The position numbers were made by a program, and so were the translations under genes. 64,000 nucleotides of DNA from NCBI GenBank assembly GCA_018806915.1, contig JAGKQI010000073.1, forward strand, positions 1-64,000. Direction: 5' to 3'. Below the pieces are notes generated by a model. That model was given only the letters and a program-made list of their open reading frames with translations. It had not been told where the DNA came from and ran no database searches. The DNA comes from Phytophthora colocasiae (Eukaryota; Oomycota; Peronosporomycetes; Peronosporales; Peronosporaceae). Positions 23,982 through 36,100 of this stretch are shown one piece after another. How positions within the stretch are numbered: the first letter of the stretch is position 1; every line of letters begins with the position of its first letter.

Positions 23982-25513
23982 TCAGCTGTAGCTACCATGG
24001 CGGTAACTTTGATGAGATTCGCCACTAACAGCTGAAGGTTTCCCCTCCTGTCGCTCGTAGTCCTTGCTCATTAGTATGAATAAACTCTTGTACAGATCAG
24101 ACGCGTTGCTGTCCCAGTACGTCCCCGCGAGGTGGTTACTGTCGACTCGGTAGACATACCAGCGTCCTTTTTCGAACCTCCCCGAGACTTGAGCCTGTTC
24201 GTCATCTGTGTCTCGATTGAATCCGTCAATGGAGATATGAGACTCACAGCGAACCAACGTAGTATCCTTCAAAGACGAAGAAGAGTTCGTCACAGGGAGG
24301 GAAGGAGCTGGTGGTCGTAAGTCATGACTACTGATCGTCCTCTCCATCTCTTGAGGCTTGGGGAACCACGGTCTCAGCATGGATCGGATATTCACTACTC
24401 CGTCATTGTGCTCCCAACTGCCAGCTTCAAACCCATCGAAGATCATGGGAAGACTTCGAGCTCGACGACGAATGAGCCACTTGAGTCCGTACATACTCGG
24501 CATCTTGGATATATCCAACTTCATGAGTTTAAACAACAAGTAACACCCGACCAGGACGTTCGCTACAGCTCGAAAGCTGCTTTTACTGGCGAAACTTGGC
24601 CACCACTTGGGGAATTGCCTCCAACGTAACAATATCAACATCGCCACAGCCATTCCTTCCCCGTACGGACGATGTACTGTTTTCGGAGAAGTCGTGATAC
24701 TCAGTAGATGGATTTTATCCATGTGCTGCAACTGGGCGTTGCGTGAAATCCGATGTTCTGGTAAAGTTCCATGTACAACGAGATCTCTAGATGAGTTGAT
24801 CGGTCCATTGGCCACTAGTAGATCCTTGAGGGAGTATCTGCTCCAGTGGTCCATGTGGAGATTCCCAGCATTCTTAAGTAAAGGGAATTTCCAGTACAAC
24901 CTGATCCAGGAGCCCAAAATTATCGCCATTAGATGGACAAAACCTCCATGAACCACTTGGCCATTCTCCATTCCGATCATATGAGTCAGTGTGGAGCATG
25001 TTAAAGGACCAGCAATGCACGTAATACTGGCTACCCACTTGTGGGAACTCCCGACTCGGAAAAAGTCCGAACTTAACATCTGGAACAGTTCAATAGCTGT
25101 AGTTGAACCAAAACTATGTCCTAATAAATGGACAGGGTTTTCTTCCCCCCAATTAGGGTGTAAAGGTTGCTTAAAAGTCTCTCCATAGCGGTCGTGACCT
25201 GTTTCAGTCGAATGTTGTTCCCCATAGTCCCCTTGACCCCCTATAAGTTGATAGAAGACTTCACAAGCTCGATCGTGGTCTGAAGATACCCCTCCAACAT
25301 CTACTAAGAGGTGATTGGGGTTGATCTTCTCCAGTTCCTTCTCAGGCCAATAGGGGACCCAATTCCCCCATAAAGGACGTTTTGTTTCCCGAAGCCAAAG
25401 ACACCTGTAATTAATTAAATTAATAAAATACTTTTAAGATGGAGAAGGAAAAAAAAGAAGATATAAACGAGAATATATTACCGTGGATTAGGACGACGGG
25501 GAACTTGGTCGCT
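23982..25513 (-). pseudogene. Lipase-like alpha/beta hydrolase, one intron, probable frameshift
   Basis: The minus strand reads ATKFPVVLIHG, then a 77-bp GT-AG intron (25405-25481, T-rich acceptor TTAATTACAG), then VFGFGK. The next segment is one frame away: RPLWGNWVPYWPEKELEKIN, NHLLVDVGGVSSDHDRAC, GDYGEQHSTETGHDRYGETF and the nucleophile elbow LLGHSFGSTTAIELF. The rest is open to 23982 and includes HNDGVVNIRSMLRPW. This matches lipases with GHSxGS and a long C-terminal tail, acting on acyl esters. A stop codon directly precedes ATKF and one base seems lost near 25390, so either the 5' exon structure is more complex or the copy is broken. No signal peptide can be assigned. Confidence 0.65.
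25405..25481 (-). other. 77-bp spliceosomal intron in lipase-like gene
   Basis: On the minus strand the donor is CACG|GTAATA and the acceptor is TTAATTACAG|GTGTC, with a run of eight T followed by CCTTCTCC upstream. Splicing joins a split glycine codon to give LIHGVFGFG, the family's conserved motif. Confidence 0.75.
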
Positions 25514-25520
25514 CATTGCC

Positions 25521-25817
25521 TCACCGGACGCGACCCCCAACACAAGAGATGATCTCGTGGAACAACTTCAAGTCCGACGTCCTACCGATGCTCTGGACCC
25601 GAGGACGGCGATCAAGACAACCTGGAAAGAACCACGTGGGTAAGTTTCCTCTTGGCTCCAGTTTCAGCACTTGCACGAGTACGTCACGTCCCTTGCTAGT
25701 CGTTTGGGTTTCACTACCGCGGTACTGCAAGATATCCACCTGGTGATACCATGCGATCGCAAACATAATCAAACCGATCAAAGGCAGCAAACGAAATAAC
25801 GTAATGTTGAGGTTCAA
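25521..25817 (-). CDS. Small ORF with N-terminal hydrophobic segment, possible lipase 5' exon
   Basis: A 98-codon frame starting MNLNITLFRLLPLIGLIMFA has a clear N-terminal membrane or signal-anchor helix, then FHEIISCVGGRVR and a stop just upstream of the lipase HG motif. It could be the original N-terminus of the lipase, now out of frame, or a chance frame. I see no other homology. Confidence 0.3.
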   Translation of the reverse strand: MNLNITLFRLLPLIGLIMFAIAWYHQVDILQYRGSETQTTSKGRDVLVQVLKLEPRGNLPTWFFPGCLDRRPRVQSIGRTSDLKLFHEIISCVGGRVR

Positions 25818-25857
25818 TTGTTGGTTCAGCTACCAACATTTCTTAGGAGGGCTATCT

Positions 25858-28390
25858 CTAACCACACAAAACTGCGAATTCAGTGTCGATCTCAACTTCC
25901 AACTTCATGGATTTGAAACGTGAACGCATTGCATCGTAATCGGTAAATCCCCCACTTGGTTCCTTCCTCTTCCTTATGATCTCTTCAGCGGCTTGGTCTT
26001 TATGGGCCTTGCTGCCAATGAGCACTGACATGAGAGCTGTTTTGTTAGCTGAATAGATTGGGACGAAGGGTGAACACGCTGGATGATAAGCCAATGTTCC
26101 ATGAAACCGCTCAGTCTCGTCTCGGGTCACAAAGAAGCAATCATGCGGCACAATATCAGTCTGAAGGTTTGATGGGGCAACACAATTCATAATCCCTCCC
26201 ACCAAACGCGTGTCTTTCCCGAGAAATGCGGGACGGTATTTCCTCAGCTTGCGAAGATACTTTTTTGCGTGGCACGGATGGAATTTACCAAATTCTCGTT
26301 TCCGTTGGTCGACAAAGACGATCAAGTTCCCAGAGAGAGCGTCCTTCAGAGCGAAGAAAATGTCGACGCCTTTTCCATCAACTCCATTTACAATGATGCT
26401 GCCACTCGAGATCCAGTTATTCTTTTGCGAACGGCGGTCTTTATGTGAGACCTCTTTGGGCGTTGACGTACCAAATTGTTCTGCACACTGAAACACTCTT
26501 GACGGAGCAAGTTTCACCGAAATTTCACACGTGTCCTCATCCATCAGTGCGCCAGGAAGAAGCTCTTTAAGTGTCACCGTAGAGCGCCCAAGCACCAACA
26601 ATGCATTGATTCTCACCGCATAGAAACAAGCACCAAATTTCTCCCACGACTGCCACGGTTCAAGGTCGAACAGTTTTGCATCCACCAGCTCCTTCATATC
26701 CTGTAAAGCCTTCGCAAACGATATCTCTGCGGTAGTCTTAAACGGAAACTTGGTATCGGCGATGAACTGCAACAAGCCATATGGGACTTGAACATCGCAA
26801 TTTGCGCTGGTTCTGCATGGATTGAGCAGGCACAGCGCTGAATCTCGAAGTTGTGACCACTTCAAGTCCGCATCGAACGAGGCACCATCCGCAACTTGTT
26901 GATTGGATACGGCAAAGGCGGCCAAACGGATGAGCCGACGAGTTCCTATTGAGTTTGCAAAAGATGCCACGTAGTCTTTCCAGACTTTCTCGAAACACTT
27001 GCTGGTGGTTTCAACGTCTGGCTGCGAGTACTTCAATTCCAGTAGGTAATCAACCACCCATCGTGGAACACCTCCGAACGAGAACAAATGGCGACGAATC
27101 TGGGTATTTCGCAGGAACATGGCAAATTTTGCGTTGCTCTCCACACACATGATCACTTCACCCAATGTCAACAGGGTAATCGGTAGCCGCTCGGTCATAT
27201 AACACGATGTATTGGCAATTGAATCCATTGCAATGATGCCCAAATCCGTCCCTGCAAACATCGGCAGCACAACCAGACCCACCGACTGCATACACAGTAG
27301 ATCTTTTATAGCGTCCACGAGTTCACGCAGGATTGACGTGTTCGGATTCCTTCGAGAAGCTCCTACTTGTTCAATTCTCTGGTACTCATCGATGCCAAGA
27401 AACAAGTACAATCCCTCTTGTCCGTGCACTCTCTGACGTAACTTGAGTTCGATGACGTCGATGGCCGTACCCAATGTCAACTCATGTCCATTACAAGGCA
27501 GTCGGGACTGAAACCAGCCAGCAAATGAAAATCCGCAATTCTTGTCGAGGAAAAAGCGATACAAAAGCCGCCATGAGAAAGACGCCTCGATCGACATCGA
27601 TCGCTCGACTGGCTTCGGACTGTACCCATGATCGTACGGAACAATCACGTGGGCGATATGTTCGGGGTCCAGCCCCAATTCTTTCAAGATCATTTCGCCT
27701 TCTTCCAGCATACGCGTTTTCCCCAAACCTGAAATTCCAGAACAAACAGGTATGGGGGCGGCGTGTGCGGTATGATCCTGTGGTGCGACTAGCCTCAATA
27801 ATTTTGCGAAAGCAATTCGCTGCGGGCTCAATCGCCTTTTGTCTTCCAATCAATCGAAACTGCAAGCTGTCGGGGTCCAAAATGTGAGGGCTCGGCATAA
27901 TGTTCTCCTTGTTGGTCATTTCACCTTCCAAGAACACCAAGAGATCCTCACATGAAGAGATATTCACGGCAGGACCCTTCGGTACAGTCAACCTGTCGTG
28001 CTCGACATTAACCCCTTTCGATACACTACCAACACGTGAATCTGGCCAGTAGATGGCTGTGGCATCTTGCTCGTTTCAAACAGCCAGTGCTTCCAACGTC
28101 CTTGTGGGCGAAATCCTCTTTTCACTGGTCAAAGACTTTATGCTGTCGCTAGTTATTCCTTGGTACAGCCCTAGTGCAGCAGGGTCATCGTATGGTAGCC
28201 ATCTTTTGCCGTCCTTCGTTTTCGCCAAGAAGAGCTGCAGGTTGTTGGCATCCACTCCCTTTAAGCCGTTCTCCTTCTTCTTCTTGATTTCATCCTTCAA
28301 TTTGGCCACCGACTTGTTCTCATCGAGTTCGACAGAAAACACATCCTCTTGTGCACCAACCAGGGCGCAGAACAGTTCCAGCTTCACCAT
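25858..28390 (-). pseudogene. CRN (Crinkler) effector copy 2, three indels
   Basis: Close duplicate of CRN copy 1 in the same orientation, starting at the ATG at 28390 (MVKLELFCALVGAQED). It keeps the LFLAK header, Walker A GISGLGKT, Walker B-like GIDEYQRIEQ, and the DIFFALKD...VDQRKRE core, in a clean 663-codon frame at 25858-27849. Against copy 1 it has an extra base near 28092 and a missing base near 28020 that together restore frame, plus an uncompensated extra G near 27755 just before the P-loop. It does not share copy 1's break near 21335; here the frame runs straight through the matching site. It may be dead, or the indels may be assembly errors in homopolymers. Confidence 0.78.
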
Positions 28391-28633
28391 CTTTCCTCGT
28401 CGTCCTGGTACACTGAAGTTGCCCTGTTCAAAGAAACCAGCAACCTGTGTAACAGACTTCAAGTTTACGAAAATAATGCAGCAACATTAGCGCAACATAC
28501 CGTCAGGGAGAAATGAATGAAGGACACCATCCTCCGAATAAGGATCTGGTGCAGGACACATTCAACCCGAAAACCTGCACGGAAATGCAGGTCATTCCGC
28601 AGATAAATTAACGTACCGTAATATCGGTGTCAA

Positions 28634-29941
28634 GTGTCACCCCCCTGGTGCCGTGGTTATATCGAGCTGTTCGAGGACGCCTTCCTATCTATTGACCTTT
28701 CAACCGGCCGTATTGCTACTTTTCACCCTAAGATCCTCTCCAGTGACATTGAAATCCTATCAAAAAGTCCGTCATCGGATATTCTGGTTCTCCCGAAAAC
28801 CCAATTCCTCATGCCTGGCTTCGTGGATACACATGTACATGCTCCTCAATTCCCATTTATGGGTACTGCCACTGACGTCCCATTGATGCAGTGGCTGGAG
28901 AAGTACACATTCCCAGTGGAAGAGAGTTTTAAAGACCCAGACGTCGCCATTGAATGGTACTCGAAACTTTTGGACAAAATGTTGAGTGAGGGTATCACCA
29001 CGGCTCAATACTTCAGCACGATACACGTCGAGGCCACTAAAATACTGACGGATCTTGTCTTACAACGGGGTCAAAGGGCTTTGGTTGGGTTGGTCTCCAT
29101 GGATCGAAATGCTCCAGAAACGTACAAGTCTTCTAGTGTGGACAAGTGTTTGGCAGAAGCGGAAGAATTTATTCAGTACGCTTTGGATAAGAATGACGAG
29201 TTGGTCCGGCCCGTTATCACGCCGAGGTTTGTTCCTACCTGTTCGCTGGAACTTTTGAAAGGGTTGGGAGCTCTGGCGAAGGAATACGACGTCCATGTCC
29301 AATCGCATATTGCTGAGTCCAAGGATGAAGAAGATTTTGTGGAGATGTTGCACCCTGGACGGAGAGACACGGAGCTGTTCGAAGAAGCTGGGTTGCTGAC
29401 GGAGAAGAGCTGCATGGCCCATGCAGTGCATTTGAAGGAGCACGAGCTGGATGTGATGCACCGCACAGGCACATCAATTGCCTGCTGCCCGCTGTCAAAT
29501 TTCTTCTTTGCGAATGGCTTGCTGGATGTGAGGAAAGTGGTGGAGAAAAACGTGGATATTGGGTTGGGGACTGACATTGCGGGGGGATATTCGCCCAGCA
29601 TGCTACGTGCGATTCAGACGTGCGTGTTGTCGATACGGGCACTGGAGATCCAGGAAGGGACTTCTGGAGCACCAATCCAGTCGTTTGATTTCAAAGATGC
29701 GTTCTGGTTGGCAACTCTGGGAGGGGCGAAAGCGCTGAGACTTGAGGGTGATACTGGCAGCTTTGCTGTAGGAAAATGTTTTGATGCAATTCTCGTCGAT
29801 GTACGTGCGAGAAACAACGTGATGCTCTCTGAACGTGACACACCCATGGACATATTTCAGAAGGTCATTCACAATGCTGACGATCGCAACTTTGTGAAGG
29901 TGTTCGTCAAAGGTATGATGGTCCATGAGAATGCTGTGTAA
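28634..29941 (+). CDS. Guanine deaminase
   Basis: Amidohydrolase family, zinc-dependent conversion of guanine to xanthine in purine catabolism, cytosolic. The metal motif PGFVDTHVHAPQ is at about residues 60-71, followed by MQWLEKYTFPVEE, ITPRFVPTCS, the second histidine motif VQSHIAESKDE, CMAHAVHL, IACCPLSNFFFANGL and GLGTDIAGGYSPSM with the metal aspartate. The 435 codons are close to the family's roughly 440-450. The open frame begins with GTG, not ATG, and an in-frame stop lies at 28619, so the true N-terminus is probably an upstream exon joined at the AG near 28633, or it is lost. The catalytic core is complete and unbroken. Confidence 0.9.
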   Translation: MSPPWCRGYIELFEDAFLSIDLSTGRIATFHPKILSSDIEILSKSPSSDILVLPKTQFLMPGFVDTHVHAPQFPFMGTATDVPLMQWLEKYTFPVEESFKDPDVAIEWYSKLLDKMLSEGITTAQYFSTIHVEATKILTDLVLQRGQRALVGLVSMDRNAPETYKSSSVDKCLAEAEEFIQYALDKNDELVRPVITPRFVPTCSLELLKGLGALAKEYDVHVQSHIAESKDEEDFVEMLHPGRRDTELFEEAGLLTEKSCMAHAVHLKEHELDVMHRTGTSIACCPLSNFFFANGLLDVRKVVEKNVDIGLGTDIAGGYSPSMLRAIQTCVLSIRALEIQEGTSGAPIQSFDFKDAFWLATLGGAKALRLEGDTGSFAVGKCFDAILVDVRARNNVMLSERDTPMDIFQKVIHNADDRNFVKVFVKGMMVHENAV

Positions 29942-30120
29942 CGTCAAGCTCTTTGTCGCAAGCAGACGTACTTCGAAGTAACAATGAAGGCAACAGCATC
30001 AGCAAGCACTGCTTTTGCTCAATATTCAACTTTCAAATAAACTCGACTTCTGCTTTCAACTACCACTGCAACGACACGTAAAAACTCTGCTAGTGAAGCC
30101 GAGGAGAATTCATGAGCAGC

Positions 30121-33100
30121 CTAAGTCGAAACCTCACGACGGCACGACGGACAGCGTGGAGATTCCCCGTCCTGTTCGGCATTACGCACCAACACATCCA
30201 AACAAGCCTTGTGAAGCACGTGACTACACCCATCCAGCGTTACTGTCTCGCCTGATGCCAAGTCCTGCCCGCAAATGACGCAGTTCCGTTCATGATCAGG
30301 CTTCGCTAGAGCAAGACCAGCTCGAGTACTCAGCGAGGCCGATATGCTGTAGAAGGTCGACTTCAACTCGTTGCCCGTCAGGACGTGATGATATGTTCCA
30401 CCCAACTTCTCTGCAACTCGCTCCAGTATGGCCAAGTTAATGCTCCCGAAGCCAACTGCAAAGGCTTGAAGGCCGTTCTTCTCGTAGCATCCTCGAATGT
30501 GAGTTGCCAACTCCTCACCCTGAAGAGGGTCAGAGGGATGTCCGTCACTGAAGAAGACTACAGCCGGCTTGTATGCGTCGAAATTCACTCTCGACAGCAC
30601 CTCGTTTGCAGCACGAAGTCCTGCAGCGTAATTCGTTCCACCACCGCGGTACTTGACGTTGACATTCGTCATCAACGTAATGTTCTGCGCCTCATACTCG
30701 ATCACCGCGTAGTTGTCGAAAGTGACAACCGTGACCAAATCCATCGATGCTCCGTCCGCGATTCGGTTGTAAACGTACTCTCTCCATGCAGCCATGAGAT
30801 TTTCCCAAGGCCATCCACTCATTGAACCTGAGCAGTCCAGCACGAAAATGTGGTGCATCTTGCCTCCATTCGCAACGTGGGAGCACTGGAACTTGTGCCC
30901 GCTGACGTACGTAAAGCCGTCGAAGCCGGATGTTGGTTTCGGCTCTGACTTGTGCCAAGCAGGGAGCATGCAGTACGAGGGTTTCTCATCGTGATCAGGG
31001 GCATCACACTTGTAGCCGCACTTACCAAACAGTTCCAGCTCCAGCTTCGAAGTGCATGGATCCTCCCAACCCAAAGTCTTCCAGAACTGCTCATGCAAGA
31101 CTTCGTCCGTCTCCTTTGCTGGCTTTGGCTCCAAGGCACGGGTGCAATGTCGACGCTGATCGGTGGTGCTTCCCGTATACACACACTTGGTTTTACTGCC
31201 TTGCTCGCAGTCCAGGTAATGCACGTGCTCACGACCCATCTTGGAGCAGTACAAATTGCACATCTCGGCTATCCCCAACTCACCAGCCTTGTACTTGCGC
31301 TCCTCGATGTCAATGTCCTCAGCGTCCGACAAGAAGTAAGTGTTGCGCATGTTACCGTGTGACGTGGTGTGTGAGCCATGGTGCCCAAATTTCTTCTTAC
31401 AGAAGTAGCTGCAACATGGGCAACGGACGTCGCAATAATGAATTGTCTGGTCTTCACCGCTTTGGTCACAAATGCAAGTGTGCGATCCCTGGTGCATTTT
31501 CTGACCTGGTGGAAGTTGCTTCGTGCACTTCTTACGAGAGCCATTCATCTCCTGAAACGTGAACTCAAAGTTGCCACGAGCTCCCATAAACGTCTTCGAC
31601 GACTTCTTGAGAAACACTTCGACTCGGCAGATCCCGTCTTCTTCGCACATGGCCTGGCACTCGTGTCCATTTCCACACATGTGAACTACCGGGGCTTCAG
31701 AAGCCGCATCAAACGTGTCTGATCCTTTCTCGTTGTCATTCTCCGCAGAGTACACCACTGAGACGTCGACTTGGCCGTGAAAATGATCCAACGTACCGCA
31801 GACTTCATTGCACCCGTCCATGACGCACTTCTGCATGCAGCGCACTTCGACACATTTGTGAGCAGTGTGAGGTTCCTCCACGTTCAAGACGCAGCGATCA
31901 GAGCAACTTTGCGCTGAACACTCTTCACCACAAGAGTGAATGGCGACGTCGCACTTGTGCAGATCCAGGTGGCCTCGCTTCAACGAGCACTTCTTACCGC
32001 AGTTGGGCGAGTTGTTCATACAGCACTCTTGGCCACACGTGTGATCTCCATCACGACACTCGCATTTCCCCTCGTGACCAGATTCTTTGGAGCAGTACGG
32101 AGTCTTCCCGAAGTTTTCACTACTTTCACAGTACTCACATCGTCCAGCACAGATATGGTTACCTCCACAGTTGTGGTTGATAGTTCCGGAATGAGAAGCA
32201 GCATTCATGCAGCCAAGTCGACAGTTGTCACACTCGCTCTGGCAACGTACAAGTAACATCTGGAACCGTCCAAGGTATTGCAGCTCCATAGCCTTCCATT
32301 CGTCGGGAACTCGACCTCCAAGCATTTGCTTCGCCCAAATGGAGATCCGAGCCTTACGACGACGCACGAAAAACGCCAAAAATGCGTCAAATTCCGTGAC
32401 CATCTCTCTCGATACCTTCCCACCTCGGACACTAGAATTACTACGCAGGTACAGTCGAAGAAGTTGCTTGATTGCCTCGTGAGCAGCTGCAGAACTGTTC
32501 TCGCTCGTGGAGTTGCAGTCGAATCCAAGGTCAATCTCCCAGTCTGGGAGCGCGTCAAGGCTAACAACTTCATTGAGAGATCTCCACTTGTCACCTAAAG
32601 CTGGATACTCTGCAATGACCGTCTCCAGATCAATGTCGATCACTTTTCCCGTACCAGCCACAACAATGTCTTCTTTTAAGTACGTCGCAATGTCTTCTGT
32701 TCTCGCGACGTACTCTTGGGGGACAATGCAGCCCGTTCGAAGAAGACCCGGGAGCTTTGAGCTGATTTCAGACAATTGGAACTGCTTTGCACCTTCATCC
32801 AGTGATGTCCAGTCGAGAATCGAAATCTTTGCCAGCACCAAGCGAATGCAGTTCAGGAACGTCTTACCACTCCTGAACCCAACAGCTTTATCATGACATA
32901 AATCTTTCTCGATAAAATTCTGGGCATGCATCAACGACTGGTAGTAGTTGATTGTGCCCAACGGTGGCGAGCAGTTGATATCGAGTTTACCTGAGTACAA
33001 GTCAACCAAGAAATTACTGTCCTTATTCACACCCACCAGCTTCTGGAATTTGGTGAGGAATTCATCAAGCACACCCTTCTGGTCATTCGGGTTCACATCC

Positions 33101-36100
33101 TTCACTGACATGTACAATTTGCCCCGGAAGAGACTCGAATCTCCCTTGATTAACGACACACCTTTCTGGAAACGTGCAAACAAGTCGTCAATCTCCTTGT
33201 CGAACCGCATTTCCATCCGAAAAATCGTGAATTGTGATATCGATGCGTTAAGCACCGAAAGGAAGACGTCTTCCTGTTCCGTTCGCTCAAAGGATCCCAG
33301 ACCTTCAAAGTCCAAAACGATCAGAAGAATATCCTTGGACAGGATACGGATGGACATCCAAGCTCCGTCGGTGCAACGTGCTCCAGCTATAGCAAAAGAT
33401 GAGCCAGTCAAATGGTTCAGCAAATAACTCTTGCCTGTGGACTGCTTTCCCATCGAAGTGATCACGACGCAGCGTCCTTGCCATGACTCAAGCAACGGTG
33501 ATAGAAGACCGAATCGAATTGAACGAGCAATGTCAACAGCTTGCACGTTCTGGGACTGGGTATTCATCTGCTGCGCTTTACCGTTCGTCATGACCGTCAG
33601 CGAGTTCGATTCAGCCCGGCAAATTTGAACAGGGACGAATGTGACCAGCTTCTGCAGAAAAACTCGAACTGGTTGCGCAGCAACCTCGTCATGGACGTCA
33701 AAGCTCAAATCTGTCGCCAAATCCATTCCCCCCAAAGGTTTATTCAGTTTGCGAAGATCACGCATCATGGCCTGGAAAAAGTATCGGCAGCATTCTTCAT
33801 TATCCCTGGTGAGTGAAGAGGAACATGCCACACGCACTGTCAGCGCTGCTGGGCCGTCATTAACGCCCTGAATTAATCCACGAACTGGGAATTTTTCGTA
33901 CGTGTGGTAAAAAGCTCGAAGCCAATGATCGATTTCGCCATCGGATTCATCGGATTCACTCTTATTCCCATTGACCGAGTGCTCTTTCGAGTGCTGTATA
34001 CGGAACGACTCGCTTCGTACAGTCACAGCTAGGCGCAAGACGCATAACTTCTTCCACTTCGCATCAACTGCGAATAATAAGTCGTCAAAGCACTGGACGG
34101 ATAACCCATTCGAGCGGAGCTTCATATCTCCTACATTATTCACCGGAACTTTACGAAAATCCTCACTGGCCACAGCAAATAGTTCGACTTCTTCCTGTTC
34201 CTCGGCTGAGTTTTCGGCTTCTCGGGGAGCTACAAAGCCCAACACGGTGGAATCAGCAGTCGTGAACAGTGAACTACCATTTGGCTGAGATCCTGACGAC
34301 ATCATCTGCACTGCTCGTGACGTTTGTTGATTTTTCAGATTCAACGATTGAACCAATCCATTCACGTCAGTTGCATACAGAGTCCCCTCTGAAATGAGCA
34401 CGTCTGCAACTGGAAGTTTCAGCGACGTTCGCAGCGACAGCTCCACGCGTTTGTAAAGCTCGAGCGAGTCAAATCGTTCGTTGAATCGGTAAATTCCTAC
34501 CCGACCACTTTCCTCCACAAACGCAAGGACTCTTTCGTGAACGTTAAAGTCGCACAATAGTGCAGGTCTGCCGAAAGAACGTTGAAATACCATAGTCCCG
34601 TTTTGGCTGGAAACCCATGATCGATCAAGCGGGAAGTCAACCCGCTCCACCAATGTGCCCTCCGAAGACGTCGTCACCAACACTACACAGTGATTCTTAA
34701 TGGTAAAGGCTTTTAGGAGATTTGCACCTGCTTCCAAGCGATACGTCCCCAACTCCGCTGAGCGAAAGGTTTCATCGTCGTTCCGAGTCAGCTTGAAAAC
34801 TTTCAACTGGTTTGTTGCTGGTTTCCAGTGCTCCTTCTCGCAATTGCAATAGATCTCCATCCCACGAATTCCACGAATGCGTGGACGCACTGTAGTCGTG
34901 AGGCCATGTTCATGCTGCTCTTTCCAAACCCGAAGCAGACCACAGAAAGCTTCGGAGATGAGTTTGTTTTTGTCATCTTCGCATGATCTACGCAGTGCAG
35001 TCTCCGTTTCCTTACTAGATTTATCCAACATCACGTTTTCAGCGACGGTCAAGACATTCTCCACGGCATCGAACCAATCTTGGCTTGCTTTGACTAATGG
35101 CCCAGCCAAACACTCCCTGAACTTTTCCGAAAGGAGTTCGGATCTATGGTCTTGTTGCATTACAAAGCCAGTGACAATCTTCCACGTCCGACTAATGATT
35201 CCTTCGTTGAGTTTAGCAACCTTTTCCTCGGACACCGCGAAATCATCCAAAAATGATGCCAGAGCTTCAGTTGCGTGTGCAGAATCAGCAAAATGCTGTT
35301 CACAAAATGTTGCTGCCAAAGAATTAATGTTGTTCTTTAGTCGGAGCGGCAACGTCAATTTCACTTTCGTGGCTGCATCAACTTCACTCCAAATGCTTCT
35401 GTTTGACTGAACAGTTTGCACGATCGTGTCAAGCTTCTTGAAAGCTGGATCCAACTTTGCCGTCTCGAACAGCATGTCTAGGTTGAACAAGGTCTCGATG
35501 TGGCTTAATAGCTCCGCGCGATAGCCCTCGATCTCCATTTTTACTTGGTCTTTTGATTGTTCGATCGCAGCCTGGAGACTGTTACCAAGCATATCGTCTA
35601 CCTTCTTTAGCTCTGCCTCAGGCCATTGACCAGTGCTCTTCAGCAAGATATCTCGAAAAGGGCGACGATCTGTCTTGTTAAACTCAACGTACAGATTGCG
35701 CTGCTTCGACTCGTCGACCAACCAGGTTGCAAACTCTTCCATGTTGTCAAATCTGGCAGTGGATTGCTTAGTCCATTTTGTTTCTGGGGCTGGTTCCAGC
35801 ACAGAAAATGCTGGGTAGCTTCCCTTCAAAAGTTCAAGATTCTGAGTCGATGAAATTCTTGGAAGCCGAAGGTTGCCCATTGCTTTATACTCGACTGCAT
35901 CCTTCTGCTCTTCTTGCCGCTCGACGTGAAAGGCGACTGAAAATGACCTCCAAGCATCTAAATTGTTCGAATTCATTGACTGCACAGTTCGTTCCAGAAG
36001 ATCAACGTCCTCAGCAGACAAGCAGCACACCATGTTGGGGCTCAGGCACGTCAGGAATCGGAGAACATACGTCGCAGTATCACGCAGTCGAGCCTTCCGG

